DNA from: Amaurobius ferox
Taxonomy: Eukaryota; Arthropoda; Arachnida; Araneae; Amaurobiidae
Reading direction: 5' to 3'
Assembly (NCBI GenBank): GCA_951213105.1
Contig: OX578138.1
Location: 92,792,914-92,856,913 of the forward strand
Length of the DNA stretch: 64,000 bases
The notes under the pieces were generated by a model. The model made no database searches. It was not told the origin of the DNA and saw only the letters and a list, made by a program, of their open reading frames with translations. How positions within the stretch are numbered: position 1 is the first letter of the stretch; each line of letters begins with the position of its first letter. Below are positions 11,200-21,152 of this stretch, one piece after another. A program made the translations under genes and the position numbers.

Positions 11200-11490
11200 T
11201 GTTGTTGTTGAGACCCAGACCGCCCGACCTACCAGAAAGGTGTAAAGTAACTGTTTGGATGGCCGGGATGTAACACCCAATTTAGACCGGAACCCAGTGG
11301 GGGAGGCATCCACAGGGACCGTACCCTCCTTACCCTACCACCAACCTCTCGGAAGAACTTACGGACCCACATGTTGAACGTGATCGTACTCCGCGTGAAC
11401 ACGGCGGCAGTTTTGCCAGCGACTGGTATCGAACCCGAGCCCACCGAGTGCAACTCCAGCGTGCTAACCAATGGGCTACCGCGCCCCTGT
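11200..11490 (-). mobile_element. tRNA-headed SINE with LINE-type tail
   Basis: On the minus strand the element starts ACAGGGGCGCGGTAGCCC and contains an A box (TAGCCCATTGGTTAGCACG) and a B box (GGGTTCGATACC). A body follows that contains ATGTGGGTCCGTAAGTTC and GCCTCCCCCACTGGGTTCC, then a CCGGCC...GGTCTGGG tail and (CAA)n. The 9-bp sequence GTAACCTGT flanks it at 11191-11199 and 11491-11499 and fits a target duplication. It is inserted in LINE copy 2. The internal promoter boxes imply RNA polymerase III transcription of the active ancestor. Confidence 0.85.
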
Positions 11491-11573
11491 GTAACCTGTG
11501 TAAAAATAGTAGTAGGAGGAGATTAACCTGAAGTAGACACAGCAGGGTATGGTCAGTTAGATTGTCAGTTGTC

Positions 11574-11745
11574 CACCAAACTGACTTTGGAGTTTGGAAA
11601 ATGCAGAGTCCACATCGAAGATAAGAGCTTGAAATTTCGTCTCAGTAGCTCAAAGGTAGAGCATCGGCTGGACAGTTTGGAGATCCAAGGGTCAATTCCC
11701 GGTTGGGAGAGCAAGGTTCTTTACACAGTACGTCAGAGGAAGACA
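11574..11745 (+). repeat. tRNA-like (SINE-type) repeat, copy S2
   Basis: Same repeat as S1: the upstream block AGAGTCCACATCGAAGATA, an A-box-like GGTAGAGCATCGGCTGG and a B-box-like GGGTCAATTCCC. The open frame across it is incidental. Confidence 0.65.
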
Positions 11746-12729
11746 TATTTTTCTCCAGTTATCCAAAATCGCTAATTTTACGGATGCAAATTTGATTTTT
11801 TAAACGAGCTATTATTTTGTTACTATAAGTATCAATGTAAAGTTATTGAATTGCTCTATAATCTTGGTACATAGCATTCATTTCTTAATTTTACTTCTCG
11901 CTAAAAGGAAAAAATGATCATACCTCTAGGATCAATTTTAATTTTCTATTGTTAAATTTCATTTATATCGTTTTTTTTTACTATTAAGAATTATTAAAGG
12001 TGTATTTGGTTGTTTACTTACAGCGTATTAGAGGATAACACGGCTTTTAACTTGTTAAAGTGCTAAGAGGTCGCATTATATCTTACGAGTCCACATAGCT
12101 GTCACGTATTGAACTGACGGCTTATCCTTTTCAGCTGCTAGTGGGCTATAAAGCTGCGTTCTGGCCTATACGTCTTAGTAGTATTTTTAGTTTATTTGTT
12201 TATTAAAATGATTTTTAAAAATGTGACCACTAGGTGCTGGCACTGCAGGCTAGTGGGACAATAACAGTTTTCGACATTCAGTCGGTGCCCATGTTTTTCG
12301 TAAAAGAGATAATAAGTAAATATAACTTTCTTTGAACATCCTTTTCAAACCGAATAAAAATTTCATATTACTATATTGTTATATTTGAGTGGAAAGATTT
12401 TTTCAGTCTTTATTTATTTGTCATGATATTTTTGCAATTTTGAATGCTATTCAATGTAAATTTCATGGTTGTTATGTGTTTATCCAACAGAAGGTTGGAT
12501 TTTGCGATATATATGTTTTACTTTGCGTGTGTGACCTAGGAGTCAGTGACCTGAAGTTCGGGGACATAGACGCTGACTTCGGACCTCGGGTGCAATAAGA
12601 ATGACCGAAGTACATATAATTTTTCGTAGTGGTGTGTGAAATTCATTTTAAGTTATATGTCTATAAAGATGGAAGGTGACGCGATTCATTTGGTTCACCA
12701 GGGCAACGTGATATAAGCCAAAATGGTTC
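11746..12729. other. unassigned interval
   Basis: AT-rich in the first half, with a short run of near-balanced composition around 12060-12260. I see no domain, no repeat matching elsewhere and no RNA gene. Confidence 0.4.
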
Positions 12730-13141
12730 ACACCTCTATCGCATGCCAACGGCCCTACCATGCTGAAGACACTGGTTCTCGTTAGATCACCGAAGTCAAT
12801 CAGCATCAGGCGCGGTTAGTACTTGGGTGGGTGACCACCTGGGAACACCGCGTGCTGTTGGTACACTTCGGTCGTGGTAGCCCGGTGGTTTGCGCGCTGG
12901 ATTTGCACGCTGCCACAACTGCCGCCGTCTTCATGCGGAGTTCGTGCGTTAAACATGTGGGTCCGAAAGTCCTTCCGAGAGGTTGGTGGCAGGGGAAGGA
13001 GGCTACGGTCTCTGTGGATGCCTCCCCCACTGGGTTCCGTTCTAAATTGGGTGGGCAATTCCCGGCCGTCCAAACGGTTACCTTACATCTTTCTGGTAGG
13101 TCGGACAGTCTGGGTCCCAACAACAACAACACCTCTATCGC
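12730..13141 (+). mobile_element. 5S rRNA-headed chimeric SINE with 13-bp target duplications
   Basis: An exact duplication ACACCTCTATCGC occurs at 12730-12742 and 13129-13141. Between them lie, in order: a near-complete 5S rRNA (12745-12864), a tRNA-derived segment with an A box (TAGCCCGGTGGTTTGCGCG) but with the B box deleted relative to the 11.2-kb copy, the SINE body, the LINE-like tail, and (CAA)n ending at 13130. Because the duplication encloses the 5S part, 5S and SINE moved as one retrotransposed unit. 5S-headed SINEs (SINE3) and 5S/tRNA chimeras (AmnSINE1) are known from vertebrates. This copy shows the same composite logic in what looks like an arthropod. Confidence 0.85.
12745..12864 (+). 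rRNA. 5S rRNA-derived sequence (head of the SINE)
   Basis: A 120-nt stretch with the eukaryotic 5S landmarks: 5' GCCAACGGCC, GTTCTCGTTAGATCACCGAAG, the internal control region GCGCGGTTAGTACTTGGGTG, GGGTGACCACCTGGGAACAC, and 3' CGTGCTGTTGGTAC. The first eight bases pair with 12855-12862 (helix I), allowing G-U pairs. No T-run terminator follows. The sequence runs straight into SINE DNA and sits inside the SINE target duplications. It is therefore a mobilised copy that brings its own polymerase III promoter, not a member of a 5S gene array. Confidence 0.85.
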
Positions 13142-13337
13142 TTATAGGACTAACTGACCATTGTAGTGACATTGTAGGATATTGTAGTGAAATGTAGGAT
13201 ATTTAATGTTTTCCCAGTGTGCTTTTTAGTGGTTTTTAGAATTATTTAGATAAATGCTACTCGGGTTAAAAATAATTGCCCATTATTACATGCAGATAAC
13301 TGAGGTAGGAACGGGGCTTTATTGTTATGCCGAGTCT

Positions 13338-13418
13338 AGGCAAGAAACGTGAGAAAACCATGATAGGCAGGGAACGTGAGAAAATCCTACTAGGTAGAGA
13401 ACGTAAGATAAACTGAAA
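13338..13418. repeat. 27-bp tandem repeat, 3 units
   Basis: Three diverged units of the type AGGCARGRAACGTGAGAAAA begin at 13338, 13365 and 13392. Confidence 0.75.
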
Positions 13419-15283
13419 CCCGAGATAATTCTAAGATAATCCTAAGATCCTAAGCTCAAATTAACTTGGAATGCCATTCTGAAACAAAAAGTTCTAGGTT
13501 AAAAATAAATTCGCATATATTTCGAAATTAAAAAATACATTATCTATTTTTAACGTCAACCATATTTAACGCGTTAAATATTTTCTAATACATTTTAAGT
13601 GCTAAAAAATTGAAAATATATACGGTAGTTTATAATAGGTTCTAGCAATATTTTCTAAGAAATAGTATTTTTATTAAAAATTACAACTTGTAAACGCTTA
13701 ATTCTTACGATCCAATACCATGATAAAATTTCCGTATATGTTTAGAAAATTCCAATAGTCCTGTTCTTCTCAAACTCATATTTGTACCTTAGAAGAATAA
13801 AAAATAATGATGTAGATATATCCATTTATATATCAGTATGTGGAACTGTAAAAACAAACTTTCTACTGCGCTTATATCAACCAGAAGATTTTTGACAACG
13901 GTTCAAAATATGGAACATTGCTGCATCAATGAGAAATTTCGGAGTTCAGATCTAACAAAGCATGGATGGCAACTTCAAAAAGAAAGTTTCTATAAAGTTT
14001 CAGATGACAGTGTCTGTATGCATTTCCATTTTTGAGAAGGGTGGAATATGCAGATGTAGTTTTATCATCAGGCAGACTTTCAAACCGAATATGAAAGTTA
14101 GACACGAAAAAGAGATTTTCTGTAAATTTTTAGATAGAAAATATGTATTGGTATTCAATGCTAAATTAAAACCTATATATTTATAATTATGTTTTTAAGA
14201 ATATATTTAAGATTTTACTTTTCAAATTACTACAGAAGTAAAATATAAATGCGAAATATTACTTATTTTACACTTTTATTTTACTATCATAGCATTTGTT
14301 TTCAATTTTAAAAAGCTTATTAAAATAGTTTATAAACCCCACAAAATACCAAGATGCAATTATCTCATACATAATTAGATAGGATCTAGCTATACATTTT
14401 CGATGGTGTGTTGACAGTTATCACTTGGACCATGGGATGACGTATAAAATTCCCTTAAATTAAGACGATGTAGTAATAGTATTTCGTACTGTCTAAAATA
14501 TTATGATATTAAAAATTTTTGCTACTAACATTATAAACATTGCATTGATGCTTTTTTCTCCTTATTGGTGTGATTATTTCGCCACTTTATCATGAGACTG
14601 TTTTTTCCTCCATAACCGTTTGATACCGTAAATCAATTGTTTGTTAATCGCAAATATTTTAATTTCAGATAAATTAATATATTTGTAATAGTGAACACAA
14701 ATGGTGCATGGCTGACAACTCTTACACATACACTTTTTGGGGTATTTGGTAAATGATAAAACTGGACCTTGCGATTTATTCATTAAGTTTTGAACACACG
14801 ACGTCAGTTAATAATTTTGTTAGTATTTTTATCAGTGTTAAATTGATGATGAAACAACAGGAAGAAATGAAAGAAATAACTTTAAATATTTTCGATGAAA
14901 ATTTGAGCCCTAAATATCGGATAAAATATCTTACTTTTAAAGTAACTGGTGATATCAAATCCTGCTAGTGTCAGTTAGTTTTATATAGATACCATCATTA
15001 TGAAAAAGTAGAAAAATTAATCAAATACATCTCTAGTTGGCCGCACTAAATTTAATCCTTTGAGTGCCATAGTATAACTGAATGAAATGAGCATCTACCC
15101 TATTTGAAATTAGAGATGTTGCAATAATTAATGTACACGATTTGAAGATAAAATATAAAACTAAGCAAAACATTAGAACTGAAAATAAATTTTATTATTT
15201 AAAAGTTATTCTACAAACTGTAACATTTACGACCGTATAGAGTACATTTAAACAAGATAGAAATCGATTAAGAAGTTATTACC
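13419..15283. other. unassigned AT-rich interval
   Basis: Several 60-75 codon frames lie here (13838, 13962, 14574 minus, 14753) without recognisable domains or mutual continuity. A stretch near 13910-13990 is weakly similar to one near 17120-17200 (GGTACATTGCTG, ATGGCAACT), which suggests an old dispersed repeat. Confidence 0.4.
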
Positions 15284-15424
15284 ATGGAAAGTGAAAAGGA
15301 AACCAGATCTTCGTGTGGAAGACTGTTGACTACGTTTTCGCTGACGAAATATAAAGAATTGGAGATTCGGTTATGTCACCTTTTCTCAAACGATGAGTTT
15401 GAAGCGGAACAGGATATACCATGA
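15284..15424 (+). CDS. small ORF of 46 codons, unknown
   Basis: ATG in an excellent context (ACCATGG) followed by 46 codons ending in TGA. The peptide begins M-E-S-E-K-E-T-R-S-S and ends E-A-E-Q-D-I-P, with two Cys and many charged residues. I see no signal peptide, domain or relative. It could be a real short ORF, part of an exon, or chance. The start context and charged composition are the only support. Confidence 0.2.
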   Translation: MESEKETRSSCGRLLTTFSLTKYKELEIRLCHLFSNDEFEAEQDIP

Positions 15425-15686
15425 GAAAGCTATTAGATTGAAATATTGAAAAAATATACAAACTTAAACCAAAAAAGTTTAGAAAATAATAAGAAGAACA
15501 TGAAATCAAAATAATTGAAGATTCTGCCTGTTTGTATTAAATGATCAGTATAGAACATGAAATGAACGTTGGGTTTTGCTTATTGGGTTTTGGATATGCC
15601 GGAATAAAAAGCAACGATATTGAATCCGTACTTGTTTGTGAAGTATTTATTCGCAAACGACTACATTTGTTAGTAAAATTATTACC

Positions 15687-15688
<2 letters not shown>

Positions 15689-15723
<35 letters not shown>
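15689..15723. repeat. (TA)n microsatellite
   Basis: A run of alternating TA next to the left end of the large palindrome. Confidence 0.9.
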
Positions 15724-15803
15724 AAGCATGTAAAAAATTTGGAAAAAAGAAGGAAGGCTTAGCGAGAAACCTACATAATGGCGGTAAGGGGTTGTGACCT
15801 TAC

Positions 15804-15953
15804 ACCCCAGTTGTCAACATGCATGTCATAATTGCCGCCGCATTGCACTTCTGGACCCCAGCCCTGGCTGAAGCCAACCTCCGAAGTGACAATAACAATC
15901 ATCACAAGACCGATCGTTGAAAAAGAAAAGTCCAATGATAAGGTGCAGTCCAT
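15804..15953 (-). CDS. exon-like ORF in left palindrome arm, 50 codons, unknown
   Basis: An ATG at 15953-15951 opens a frame containing a hydrophobic run (residues 13-24, F-S-T-I-G-L-V-M-I-V-I-V) that could be a signal peptide or membrane segment. A Gly/Trp-rich part with one Cys follows. A GTAAGG donor-like site lies exactly after codon 50 (15803-15798), giving a phase-0 junction. A TATA-type sequence (ATATATAAAG on the minus strand, about 15990-15999) lies about 40 bp upstream. TATA, short leader, hydrophobic N-terminus and donor together look like the first exon of a small secreted protein. I recognise no family, and no second exon is visible. It may equally be a duplicated gene fragment. 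Confidence 0.3.
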
Positions 15954-15989
15954 TACTGTATGGCATACTAGTCCTTCAGACTACTATGA

Positions 15990-15999
15990 CCTTTATATA
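15990..15999 (-). promoter_or_regulatory. TATA-box-like site, left arm
   Basis: Minus-strand ATATATAAAG about 40 bp upstream of the ATG at 15953. The mirror copy is at 16348-16357. Confidence 0.35.
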
Positions 16000-16347
16000 T
16001 CTGCGTGTTATCATTCTGCTGTCCTGTTATTCATAGTATGCAAACCTTCATTGACCAAATTGAGATAAAATTGATTTTAACTTTGAACAATATTCATTAT
16101 TATTACCATAGAAATTATTAATATATGTCGCATAAAAGAAATGGGGTATTGCTGTAGATATGCTTGTTGTAGAAATGCCCTTTCAAAATCTACAGCAATA
16201 CCCCATTCCTTTTATGCAACATTATATTAATAATTTCTATGGCAATAATAATGAATATTGTTCAAAATAAAAATCAATTTTATCTCAATTTGGTCGATGA
16301 AGGTTCGCATACTATGAATAACAGGACCGCAGAACGATAACACGCAG

Positions 16348-16357
16348 ATATATAAAG
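16348..16357 (+). promoter_or_regulatory. TATA-box-like site, right arm
   Basis: Plus-strand ATATATAAAG about 40 bp upstream of the ATG at 16395. Together with the left-arm site it makes a divergent, head-to-head arrangement. Confidence 0.35.
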
Positions 16358-16394
16358 GTCATAGTAGTCTGAAGGACTAGTATGCCATCCAGTA

Positions 16395-16540
16395 ATGGAC
16401 TGCACCTTATCATTGGACTTTTCTTTTTCAACGGTCTTGTGATGATTGTTATTGTCACTTCGGAGGTTGCTTCAGCCAGGGATGGCGTCCAGGAGTGCAA
16501 TGCCGCGGCAATTATGACATGCATGTTGACAACTGGGATG
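16395..16540 (+). pseudogene. exon-like ORF copy in right palindrome arm, frameshifted
   Basis: Mirror copy of 15804-15953. The first 13 codons agree. A 4-bp deletion then shifts the frame to a TGA two codons later (Thr-Val-Leu-stop). The donor-like GTAAGG is retained after the equivalent position. If the left copy was ever a gene, this one is broken. Confidence 0.35.
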
Positions 16541-16708
16541 TAAGGTCACAACCCCTTACCGCCATTAAGTAAGCTTCTCGCTAAACCTTCCTTCTTTTTT
16601 CCAAATTTTTTACATGCTTTTTATATTTATATCGTGTATAGTATTTGTAGCTGCTTTGCGCATAAATGCTATAATGCTTCAATATCTTTAATAATTTCCA
16701 CTTTCTAT

Positions 16709-16710
<2 letters not shown>

Positions 16711-16763
<53 letters not shown>
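16711..16763. repeat. (AT)n microsatellite
   Basis: About 26 uninterrupted AT dinucleotides, placed beyond the right end of the palindrome much as another TA run sits beyond the left end. Confidence 0.95.
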
Positions 16764-16770
<7 letters not shown>

Positions 16771-17980
16771 CTACATAATTTTCCACAAATTAATACAATT
16801 AGTAGTAATTGTCTACACATTGTAATTGTCGGAATTTGCTCCGAACTTTAGGCACCCCATTTCGATCTCGATCTCCCCTACTCAGTTTCATTCACCACGA
16901 CTATGCGAGCACATAGGAACACTTTTTCATGATAACATTCCCATAATGCCGAATAAAAAATTCCATCTCGGCTCTTTCTCCTCCGAGTCTCACTTTGTTT
17001 CGAGACTGGCAAAGTTTTCGAAAGCAATGCGGAGTCATCGATTTATTTATTTTATTTCATGTCAGCGGCTTTGAAGATCCGTCGTTGACAGTCATATAAC
17101 CAGCTGAATTTTTGAAAGGGGAATAAGAATGCGGTACATTGCTGATTCAACTAGAAATTCTCGCATTCGCGCCAAACCAACCATGTATGGCAACTCGAAG
17201 AAGTAGTTTCCTATATACTTTAGGATAAAAATAGCCATTGGTATTACGGTATTTTTGAAAAGAAGAGAAATATTTAAATTTCGTTTTCCCCTTACAATAT
17301 TCTACAGATGACGTACAAGAGGACACATAAATTCGGAATGGCCTTTTTGAAACTCTTACGAGCTTATATTTTGATGCATGTGTGCTTTTGAGTAGTAGAA
17401 GTTCTTTAGCGGATAATTAATAGAGAACACAATTCCTATGATGGATAGTTCTATGATGTTCAGTCCAAAAATATACCCACTTGTATGAACTTACTTCCAA
17501 ATCACGGATAATGATTTTGTGGCAATACGAAAATTACAAGTCACTTTTAATTATTAAATTCATTATTTTAAATCACATTAACATTGCCGTAAATTCATAT
17601 ATAGTGGAATTAACATTTAAACGTACATCGCTCGTTGTTGTGCCGCAATAACCCTCCAATTATTTTTACCTTTTGTGTAAGTCCTGAAAAGAATTATTAA
17701 TTAATATTAAAAGATTAGACTATTTTAAAACTTAAACAATATTATTTATTAACAACATCAATTTATCAATAACGCTAAATTTCATCAATATCGATTTTCA
17801 ACTATTATCAAATTTTATTTGATTATTTTAGCGAGGGGAGATATGCGACAAGAATTATTAGTTTTACGATCGTGTCTAGGACCGGTAACATTCAGAGCAC
17901 ATACCTTCCAGTTTAGTCTTGGGCTCATCATCTCGCTTGCATCGGTATTAGTGCTGAAGTACGGCCATAACTCTATGGTG
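16764..17980. other. unassigned interval
   Basis: Short frames only. The 82-codon frame from 16826 begins with TTG and has no recognisable domain. No repeat match except the weak similarity of 17120-17200 to 13910-13990. Confidence 0.4.
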
Positions 17981-18016
17981 TGAAAGCCCCAGGCCGTCCG
18001 GCTCGTCCAGAGGACA
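17981..18016 (-). mobile_element. SINE/LINE tail fragment
   Basis: On the minus strand it reads CTCTGGACGAGCCGGACGG followed by CCTGGGGCTTTCA. This is the 3' half of the shared SINE/LINE tail, closest to the stub at 56483. It appears to be an extreme 5' truncation. I could not identify a clean target duplication. Confidence 0.5.
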
Positions 18017-18585
18017 TAGAGCAACAAAATGGACGACCGATTTCTCGTACTTTTAATGCACTCGCACATAGATCTCTTTCCATTACTTTGGAACCTTTAC
18101 GGGACACTCCTCAAAATTCCATCTTTCTTCGTCTATATCTCTGATTTCGTCCACAACTTTGAGGTGTGTGGCTCCAAACTCTTATTTCTTTCCTCTTAAG
18201 TCATGACAGTGTAAATACTCGTACTCAAACTACAACTCCTAAGTCATGTCTGCTAGGTCATGTTCACTTCGCTCCTTCCGTAAAACTCTTTTTAGACTTG
18301 TGGCTCCTTCGGCAGGGGGGGGGGGGGTAGCTCCGCCCTTCTTCCCCTTGGCGCTCATTGGTTCCTCTGCACACAATGGCATCACTTCACAGCCCCTCTC
18401 AGCCCCTGTGACCTGGCACACCCAAATTTATAGCTTTTGACCTAAAAGTTCAAGTTGTCGTAAAGTTCGGCGTCAGTCAGACTCAAGCTTTCTTTTCCAT
18501 AAAGGACACCATTAATATTCAAATAAAAATGTCCCATGTGAGAACAATTTCTGGTCTCAAAGATTTTGTGCGATGAAATTTGAAA
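18017..18585. other. unassigned interval with G-tract
   Basis: Comparatively G+C-rich around 18270-18420, with a run of about 14 G near 18317-18329. Opposite-strand frames of 60-64 codons overlap here and look like composition effects. No domain recognised. Confidence 0.4.
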
Positions 18586-19406
18586 AGCTGATGTGGGCAG
18601 CACATGACTTTACCTACACACTCAAATTCATTTTATCTTTATTTCTTTAATAATTCGTTAAATTGTGTGAGTTTAATAGTACAAAACAACAACCATAATT
18701 ATTTGAAATGACGAGGAATTTGCACATTTATGTTATTTTTGTTTTAATTTGGTTACTGGATGTATTCTCAAAACTGGCGTAGTAAAAATGCAAATAAACT
18801 CAAATATCTCGACAACGGCTAAAGTAATAGGGCCTAGAGTAATAGGATTGATCTATTCTTTCTATTGTCATAAATTGCGTATAAAATAAGCATTCAATTG
18901 AAACATTTGATCATACGTAATCTTTTGTTCCAGATTTTGACGATTTTTGCTGGTCATTACGCAAATAAGCAGGGTTTTTTCTAAAGTGTACCAAAATCTA
19001 ATCCGTACCAGAATAACCTACAAATAACTTATCTTTCAAATTTGGTAAGATTTGGTAAATTAGTTTTTTAGCTACAGTGGATATATATCATTTTTGCGGG
19101 CCATTTCGCAAGGAAAGTAGTTTTTTTTCTGAATCGTATCAAAACCTAATCAGAACCAGTTTAATCCCGAACGGACTTGCCTGTAACATTTTATGAAAGT
19201 TGGCCCATTAGTTGATTGTTCAGCGGGCACATACATTGCACAGACACACACATTGCGCAAACAGACACACAAACACACAGACGTCAAGCTAAAAATAGTT
19301 TTTTTTTGTAGAGATCCCATAACGTGTAGATCCGTCGAAAACTCACGTTGTGAATTTCGACATGTTTACAATACTTTATACATTGCCGTGTATTGTAGGG
19401 AAAGTT
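18586..19406 (+). mobile_element. family B element, copy B2
   Basis: Starts GCTGATGTGGGCAGCACATG and ends at TGTATTGTAGGGAAAGTTAA. Contains the GCGGGCCATTTCGCAA motif of the second B subgroup (also at 41314, 42201 and 46102) and a CA-rich stretch near 19240-19280. The 3' terminal hairpin is partly decayed. Confidence 0.7.
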
Positions 19407-19929
19407 AAAATCGTATATTCAAGGATATACATGCAAGAATAAAAGCCACACAAATTACCCACATCAAATTTATTTTTAACATTTGTTGGAAATAATGCAA
19501 TTTATGCAGTTTCAAATAGGATTGCAGAAGAGAAATGGTGCAAAATCAAATATTTGAATACTGGGATCTTCACTTTTTTATACTCTATAAGATATGGTCA
19601 AGAATCACTTTAGTTGGCGAAATTATTTTGATAACTAAAGTTATTCTCAGGGATTATTACTGACCACGGTGAAAATTACATAACAAACAGGCATTGAAGA
19701 CATTTGTTGAAAATCAAGAACACAAACTTCACAAAATCAAGAATAAAACTCTTCTTCACAAAATCCAGAACAAACTTATTTGAAAAAGAACTAAAGACTT
19801 AGTCGGAAGTATATCTTAAATGCTAATTATAACAGTACTTAAATAAAAAATTTGGTTTTAAATTGAATTGTGCTACAATTTAACTATTTATGCTAGTTTT
19901 AAAATTGCTGTGGTCAGAATCTCACTTAT

Positions 19930-19933
<4 letters not shown>

Positions 19934-19978
<45 letters not shown>
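19934..19978. repeat. (AT)n microsatellite
   Basis: Alternating AT run just upstream of the Tc1-like element. Confidence 0.95.
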
Positions 19979-19980
<2 letters not shown>

Positions 19981-20193
19981 CTGCTGGACAATTGATAAGG
20001 ACGGATGACACTATCAAGTGCGGGATGCAGTAAGAAGAGGTAGGTGTGATTATGCAAATTTTTCATTTCCACGCCCGTTTGTCACGTAATAGCGCTGATA
20101 AGTGATTTAAAGGATTTGACGCTTGTGGGCAGTTGTTGTTCCAAGTGAAAGTTATACGGGAAATATTTCAATGACAAACTTGAAATTTTCGTT

Positions 20194-21152
20194 ATGTCTT
20201 CCCGATATCACTTAGATGATTTTATACGTGGCCGTATTATTAGAGAGATCGAAGAAGGGCGAAAACTAACAGATATTGCCAGGGTGTTCGAGATCGCCCA
20301 CAGCGTTGTTTCACGGCTATGGCAGGCATTTCAAACAAATGGAATGTGTAGCAAGCGTCAGGAAGGAGGTCGTGTTAGAAGTACAACGCCTGCAGGAGGC
20401 AGGTTCATTGTCTTATAGGTAAAAAAAGACCGGCGCACCACAGCTCAGCAGGTGACAAATCAGATTCTCGCTACCACAGGACAGCGGATCTCTCGAAAAA
20501 CTGTAGCCAGACGTTTGGGAGAAGGAGAACTATACGCCCGCAGACCTGTTGTGTGTAACTCATTGTCCAGACTGCACCGTACCGCCCGTTTGCAATAGTG
20601 TCGTGAACATCGCAATTGGACAGAACAGGACTGGGCTTGCGTACTATTCTTAGATAAGAATAGGGTCAGTCTGTCACCGGATTGTAGACGCCAATTAATC
20701 TGGTGTGAGAGTGGTACTGCTTATCGTCCAGAAAATATCCAGGAAAGGGACCGATATCCGACATGCAGTATCATGGTATGGGCCAGTATCATGATCAATG
20801 GCCACACGCCTCTACATGAGGTTGCAACTGGGATTATGACCGGCCAACGATACAGTGATGAAGTTCTACTATCTGATGTCCGCCTTTTCCGTGATTATGT
20901 AGGTGATAAATTTGTTTTCATGGACAACAACGCACCATGTCATCGAACCCTCGCTGTTCAGGATTGTCTAGTCGGCAAGGGTATTCAATGCATCTTATAG
21001 TCAGTACGTTCTTTAGATCTAAGTCCCATTAAAAATGTTTAGGATGCTTTAGGGAGGCAACTTTCTAGTCGAAAATATCCAAGCATATAGCAAAGCATGA
21101 CACGAGTGTGAAATATTGCATCACACTCCACGGTGGACATATCCTGTACTGA
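20194..21152 (+). pseudogene. Tc1/mariner-superfamily transposase, inactivated
   Basis: Starts at ATG 20194 with an N-terminal helix-turn-helix (G-R-I-I-R-E-I-E-E-G-R-K-L-T-D-I-A-R, residues about 11-28). It stays in one frame for about 290 codons, interrupted by nonsense codons at 20416, 20596, 20998 and 21040. Recognisable segments are W-T-E-Q-D-W-A-C, F-L-D-K-N-R-V-S (first catalytic Asp kept, usual Glu changed), F-V-F-M-D-N-N-A-P-C-H-R (second Asp) and D-L-S-P-I-K-N-V (third acidic residue Glu changed to Lys). Near the end a short deletion and frameshift precede a C-terminal C-I-T-L-H-G-G-H motif. Terminal inverted repeats were not found. The enzyme would cut and paste its element at TA sites; this copy is dead. 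Confidence 0.85.

Larger units (their letters stand above)
9667..11573 (-). mobile_element. non-LTR retrotransposon (LINE), 5'-truncated copy 2
   Basis: Read on the minus strand: a truncated polyprotein end (11107 to 10310), an A-rich 3' untranslated region (10310 to about 9785), and a structured tail (9785 to 9667) with hairpins CCTCCTG-AATG-CAGGAGG and 9683-9688 paired with 9720-9725. A SINE interrupts it at 11200-11490. The sequence AACTTGACTTTGGAG left of the tail (at 7104-7118, now beyond the hAT insertion) resembles AACTGACTTTGGAG at 11576-11589. This is a plausible LINE target duplication lying in a tRNA-like repeat. Confidence 0.75.
15717..16159. repeat. large palindrome, left arm
   Basis: Matches 16188-16630 in reverse complement almost throughout, from GCATGTAAAAAATTTGG at the outer edge to GGGGTATTGCTGTAGAT at the centre. 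Differences are scattered substitutions and small indels. The unpaired centre is only about 28 bp. Confidence 0.9.
16188..16630. repeat. large palindrome, right arm
   Basis: Reverse-complement partner of 15717-16159. It carries a 4-bp deletion relative to the left arm inside the exon-like frame (ACGGTC against ACGATCGGTC), which breaks that frame after about 15 codons. Confidence 0.9.

Noticed and set aside
12745..12864. An ordinary functional 5S rRNA gene
   Set aside because: It is enclosed with SINE sequence by one pair of target duplications, and has no downstream T-run terminator and no neighbouring 5S repeat.
12806..13197. Four overlapping 85-108 codon frames on both strands
   Set aside because: They lie entirely over the 5S/SINE element, whose higher G+C content suppresses stop codons.
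15804..15953. Neuropeptide precursor of the AKH/RPCH type, because of a G-F-S-Q-G-W-G segment after a hydrophobic stretch
   Set aside because: There is no amidation Gly followed by a dibasic site, the residue before it is Glu, and the spacing to the hydrophobic run is poorly defined. The resemblance is too short.
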